A stretch of DNA of 20,710 nucleotides from Dunaliella salina (lineage: Eukaryota; Chlorophyta; Chlorophyceae; Chlamydomonadales; Dunaliellaceae), in NCBI GenBank assembly GCA_002284615.2, contig MU070241.1, positions 29,916-50,625 of the forward strand, read 5' to 3'. The first letter of the stretch is position 1, and each line of letters starts with the position of its first letter. Positions 18,155 through 20,710 of the stretch are shown here, piece after piece. A program made the translations under genes and the position numbers. The notes under the pieces are model-generated. The model was not told where the DNA came from, did no database searches, and was given only the letters and a program-made list of their open reading frames with translations.

Positions 18155-18448
18155 GAGTGCACGTTTGTGTCCACACAATTGCATGGAACAAACAGACACA
18201 TGGCAAGTCAGCAGTTACCAGACCGTGTGCACTGGTTGCAGCAAGCATGTAACCGGAAAAAGACCAAAAAGTTGACAGCAGCAAGCCCACCTGCTGCTGC
18301 GGCTGTTGGTCTTGCGCTGAGGGGTACAGCGTGCGTAGCCACGCATCTATCTTCTGCAGCGTCGTCTCATCTAGGGCCTCGAAGTCCAGCTCTAGCTCTC
18401 CAGACTCAATGCCGCTCAGGAGGTCAGGGGGCAACAATGTCATCAAAT
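16126..18448 (-). CDS. C-terminal end of a probable BET/GTE-type protein (NET-like domain plus acidic tail)
   Basis: Two exons are visible: 18448-18291 (52 codons plus two bases) and 16221-16126 (31 codons and TGA); upstream exons were not found. The first encodes MTLLPPDLLSGIES followed by GELELDFEALDETTLQKI and DAWLRTL, which resembles the second half of the NET domain of BET proteins (EIEIDFE.L...TL.ELERYV). The tail is proline/glutamine-rich, then DQYSDEDYEEEEDDDSE. BET and plant GTE proteins read acetylated histones in the nucleus, and NET recruits partners. Here the NET-like segment is shorter than usual between LPP and ELELDFE, and no bromodomain is visible, so the assignment rests on about 30 residues. 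Splice sites are tgcgcag|, |gtgggc and gctccag|. Confidence 0.6.
16498..16812. repeat. Segmental direct repeat, copy 1
   Basis: Matches 17606-17830 in order: catcaacag.gcagct, attttacacaacc, gaaatgg.a, caccgcg, and a final catgact or similar followed by catgcctcatg and the gaggtgc motif. The pair flanks the 111-bp minisatellite in the intron of the minus-strand gene. Confidence 0.7.
16828..17470. repeat. Minisatellite with 111-bp higher-order unit
   Basis: Built from gaggtgcttgg(g/a) sub-units separated by ttagacat, tttgacgt or atcatggcatgt, with a gataagcacg.cgcac.ggcaccat spacer. Full units start at 17021, 17132 and 17243, exactly 111 bases apart. Because 111 is 37 x 3, the minus strand stays open for 272 codons with a 37-residue repeat (APHVKPKHL...SCLTQAPHG). 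It lies in an intron, so I treat the open frame as a by-product. Confidence 0.92.
17471..17512. repeat. Two 19-bp direct repeats, 23 bases apart
   Basis: ggttaccgtgcaaaactta at 17471-17489 and ggttaccgtgcaaaattta at 17494-17512, at the edge of the minisatellite. Confidence 0.8.
17606..17830. repeat. Segmental direct repeat, copy 2
   Basis: Second copy of the segment at 16498-16812, about 1.1 kb downstream in the same orientation, diverged by substitutions and small deletions. It is also followed by a gaggtgc motif. Confidence 0.7.
18075..18154. repeat. Interrupted (CA)n microsatellite
   Basis: About 40 CA units with one extra A pair at about 18138-18140. In the minus-strand gene it reads (TG)n, about 135 bases past the donor at 18290. 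Confidence 0.97.
18291..18448 (-). CDS. NET-like exon
   Basis: Acceptor ccatgcgcag at 18449-18450, donor gtgggc at 18290. It encodes the NET-like segment and the start of a Gln-rich linker (YPSAQDQQPQQQ). The upstream intron is phase 1, the downstream one phase 0. Two decayed copies of its acceptor and 5' half lie upstream at ~129-bp intervals. Confidence 0.7.
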
Positions 18449-18490
18449 CTGCGCATGGAGTGAAGGTGTACTAGGTCGGCTAACGTGCGC

Positions 18491-18707
18491 GTCTCATTGT
18501 AGGGCCTCAAAGTCTACCTCGAGCTCTCCAGACTCAATGCCGCTCAGGAGGTGAGGAGGCGACAAACATCATCAAACCTACGCGCGGGGCGAAGGTGTGT
18601 TAGGTCGGCAAATACGTGTGCCTCATTGTAGGGCCTCAAAGTCCAGCTCTAGCTCTCCAGACTCAATGCCACTCAGGAGGTCAGGAGGCAAATAAACATC
18701 ATCAAAC
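18491..18707 (-). repeat. Two tandem copies of the NET exon's acceptor and 5' half
   Basis: Copies at 18577-18491 and 18707-18620; with the true exon at 18448-18364 the spacing is 129 and 130 bases. All share the minus-strand string ggcattgagtctggagagct, a preceding TTTGATGA after an AG (gcgtag, gtgcag), and GAGGCCCTA followed by ATGAG. The spacers also match (gccgacctagtacacc / gccgacctaacacacc). Both extra copies have indels before CTCCTGAG and after GAGGCCCTA, so they cannot encode NET in frame. Confidence 0.9.
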
Positions 18708-18849
18708 CTGCACAGGAGGCGAGGGCATGTTGGATTGAACTATGTATTCGACCAATGTGACAAAGACTTCCGATCTTCTGCAAGGAGTGCAAAAAATGTA
18801 CTGAGAAGAGGTGTGGTATTGGCCAAACCCTCATGCGTAGATAGCTGGG

Positions 18850-19420
18850 TGGAGGTCGCGGTGCAGCAGCTCCATCAGGTCTGTGCTCGCTGAGAAGGCA
18901 CACAGGATACTGGTGGGGTTGGCCAGTTCCGTATGCCAACACTGTACGCCCGTATACTTAGTGCTGAAATTTCCACACATTTGCCTCATAATACGTATGA
19001 ATACAAATAAAAAGACGGAATGGGCCAACCCACACATACGCTCTCGGGCAGGGGCACAGAGCGGCAGCGTCATCAGGTCTATGCTTGCCTAGAGAGCACA
19101 TAGGGTTTCAAGCATTGGCATAGAACAGGAGCACCACCAGGTATGTGCTCGCAAAGAGGGCACACAGGGTTTTGAGCATTGGCATAGGGCAGCAGCAGCA
19201 GCATCAGGTCTGTGCTCGTGCAAAGAGGGCACAAAGGATATTGGGCAGTGGCATAGGGCAGCAGCATCACACAGGGTTTTGAGCATTGGCATAGGGCAGC
19301 AGCAGCAGCAGCAGCAGCAGCATCAGGTCTGTGCTCAAGCAAAGAGGGCACAAAGGATATTGGGCAGTGGCATAGGGCAGCAGCATCACAAGGTCTGTGC
19401 ACCAGGGAAGGGCTCCTAGA
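18850..19420 (-). repeat. ~67-bp tandem array with acceptor-like CACAG-ACCTGATG units
   Basis: On the + strand units read catcaggtctgtgctc, then gcaaagagggcaca.agg and ggcatagggcagcagcag. On the minus strand each gives gagcacag|acctgatgctgctgc, which resembles the NET exon start gcgcag|atttgatgacattgttgcc. Copies differ in CAG/CTG length; the longest run is (GCA)n at about 19296-19320. A diverged member at 18850-18900 reads DLMELLHRDL. The relation to the NET exon is inference. Confidence 0.7.
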
Positions 19421-19539
19421 GTACCTGGCAGAGGCCATAGGGCACGTAAGGCATGTACATTTGCACATTGGGGTTGGGGATATGCCTCCGTAGTCCTCCC
19501 TCGTGAAGGTCAAACAAGGGAGCACACGTGTGAATGTCA

Positions 19540-20290
19540 TGTGTGAAAGGCATGTTGGTGCACTCGATCATGCAAGTGCTCATCCAAGTGAGAAGGGGAC
19601 CTGGAGAGAGGCGATCGAGCATTGAACATGCTCTTGTGCACTCGAATGCAAATGTGCAAGGGATCATCCAAGTGAGAAGGGGACCTGGAGAGAGGCGATT
19701 GAGCATGAAGCATGCTCTTGTGCACTCACATGTGCGCACACGAAGGACCATTTGGCGAGAAAGGGATGAAAAGAGGCAAGGGAGCACAACACGTGCTCTC
19801 GTGCGCTCATATGCGGAGTGCAAAAGGGATCATCCAGGTGAGAGGGGGATATATGGAGAGAGGCAATCAAGAATTAAACATGCAATTGTGCACGCGCACT
19901 TGCATGTGCAAGGGATCATCAGGTGTGAGGGGGACATGGAGAGAGGCACTGGGTCCATGCGCATGCAAAATGGACCAAAATGGACCGGGTGAGAACTTGT
20001 GACCATCCAGGTTCCACATGGGACGTGGCGGGAGGCAGTGAGTCCTTGCGCATGGATAAGGTGTCGTGCGGGTCAAAAGGGGACGTGGAAAGAGGCAAAG
20101 GCAAGGCAGCATGGAATGCGCACTTGTGCACCTAGATGTGCACATGGTAAGGGTCATCCAGGTGAGAAGTACCATGGGGGGAGGCACACGGGGGAAAAAA
20201 TGCATGCGCCTATGCACTCACAAATGTGCAAGGGATCATCCAATTGGGAGGAGGACATGCAGACAGGCGTTGGGCTGTTGCTGGTCAAGG
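19540..20290. repeat. ~80-100-bp minisatellite, about eight diverged units
   Basis: Units carry (t/c)tgtgcac(t/c)c, then gtgcaagggatcatccaggtg and agaaggggac.tggagagaggc, with starts near 19558, 19636, 19721, 19801, 19888, 19992, 20068 and 20124. Unit lengths vary and are not kept in multiples of three, so the long + frame here (19534-19992) is probably not a gene. Confidence 0.85.
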
Positions 20291-20324
20291 TGAAGCAAGC
20301 AAAAAAAAAAAAGCGAAAAGTGAT

Positions 20325-20500
20325 CAAGAATATTTACTGAACTTTGAGGCTCCCAGGCCGAAGAAACAGGCAGTGAGAGAAGAGGAACAGGCCAGGGAAA
20401 CACGCAATAAGCGAGAAAGAAAAGGCAACAAGCGAAAAAGGACAGGCTGACAGCACACACAAATGTCCACCAAGCTTTGAGGCGGCCAGGCCAGAGGAAT
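20325..20500. repeat. Pair of ~38-bp direct repeats
   Basis: aatatttactgaactttgag at about 20326 continues gctcccaggccgaagaa; aatgtccaccaagctttgag at about 20461 continues gcggccaggccagagga. The spacing is about 136 bases. No gene was recognised around them. Confidence 0.6.
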
Positions 20501-20631
20501 GGGCCTGGAGCAGTACCCTTGGCATCTCGCGCAAGTTTGTGTAGCACGGCGCGAAGGCTTCAGCACTTCCACTCATGCGTGTCAGGAAGCGTGGTCTCAA
20601 GGCCGTGCATTGAAAGCATACAAAGACAGGC

Positions 20632-20632
<1 letters not shown>

Positions 20633-20710
<78 letters not shown>
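20633..20710. repeat. (CA)n microsatellite, cut by the window edge
   Basis: At least 39 CA units running to the last base of the window. Confidence 0.97.

Noticed and set aside
19534..19992. 152-codon + strand ORF as a gene
   Set aside because: It translates a diverged minisatellite whose units change frame relative to each other.
1..20710. tRNA, rRNA or snRNA genes
   Set aside because: No conserved tRNA box pair, rRNA core or snRNA motif was recognised by reading; a covariance search was not possible here.

Overview
The window reads as nuclear DNA of a green alga. The evidence is a plant-type ferredoxin-dependent glutamate synthase (Fd-GOGAT) split by many spliceosomal introns, TGTAA motifs where chlorophyte poly(A) signals are expected, very long (CA)n tracts, and retroelement fragments of a kind I associate with chlorophycean genomes. 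Base composition looks fairly balanced by eye. Together with the repeat-rich, long introns this would fit something like Dunaliella, but the genus is a weak guess. Both window ends lie inside (CA)n tracts.

Layout. (1) 83-6769, + strand: the last nine exons (344 codons) of Fd-GOGAT, covering the C-terminal GXGXG beta-helix domain and a short tail. All eight introns seen are phase 0. A possible poly(A) signal is at 7257-7261. (2) 7262-10740: apparently non-genic DNA with three 102/103-bp tandem units, a 25-bp triplet, a minus-strand retroelement-related fragment (9490-9757), an unexplained small ORF and a hairpin cluster. (3) 10741-15502: a nested structure. A decayed element carrying a possible PD-(D/E)XK-like domain is split by a dead, 5'-truncated APE-type LINE (11421-15368). 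The LINE is bounded by a perfect 13-bp direct repeat. The minus-strand fragment at 9490-9757 is a paralogue of the host element across the same point without the LINE, so it works as an in-window empty site. (4) 16126-18448, - strand: the last two exons of a gene whose end resembles the NET domain of BET/GTE bromodomain proteins followed by an acidic tail. Its large intron holds a 111-bp minisatellite, a segmental duplication and a (CA)n tract. (5) 18491-20710: tandem arrays, some derived from the 5' edge of the NET exon, then a ~85-bp minisatellite and the terminal (CA)n.

Main observation. Exon edges are repeatedly duplicated in tandem together with their splice sites. Three GOGAT exons have decayed copies of their 3' end plus the GT donor in the downstream intron (833-906; 1746-1912; 5329-5427). 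The NET exon has copies of its acceptor plus 5' half upstream (18491-18577, 18620-18707), and a more distant CTGATG-CTGCTG array at 18850-19420. At least four independent cases in about 20 kb, nearly all keeping a usable splice dinucleotide, suggest a local duplication process focused on exon-intron junctions.

The two host genes are unrelated in function: plastid ammonium assimilation, and probably chromatin reading. They converge on the retroelement block, and nothing suggests they work together.
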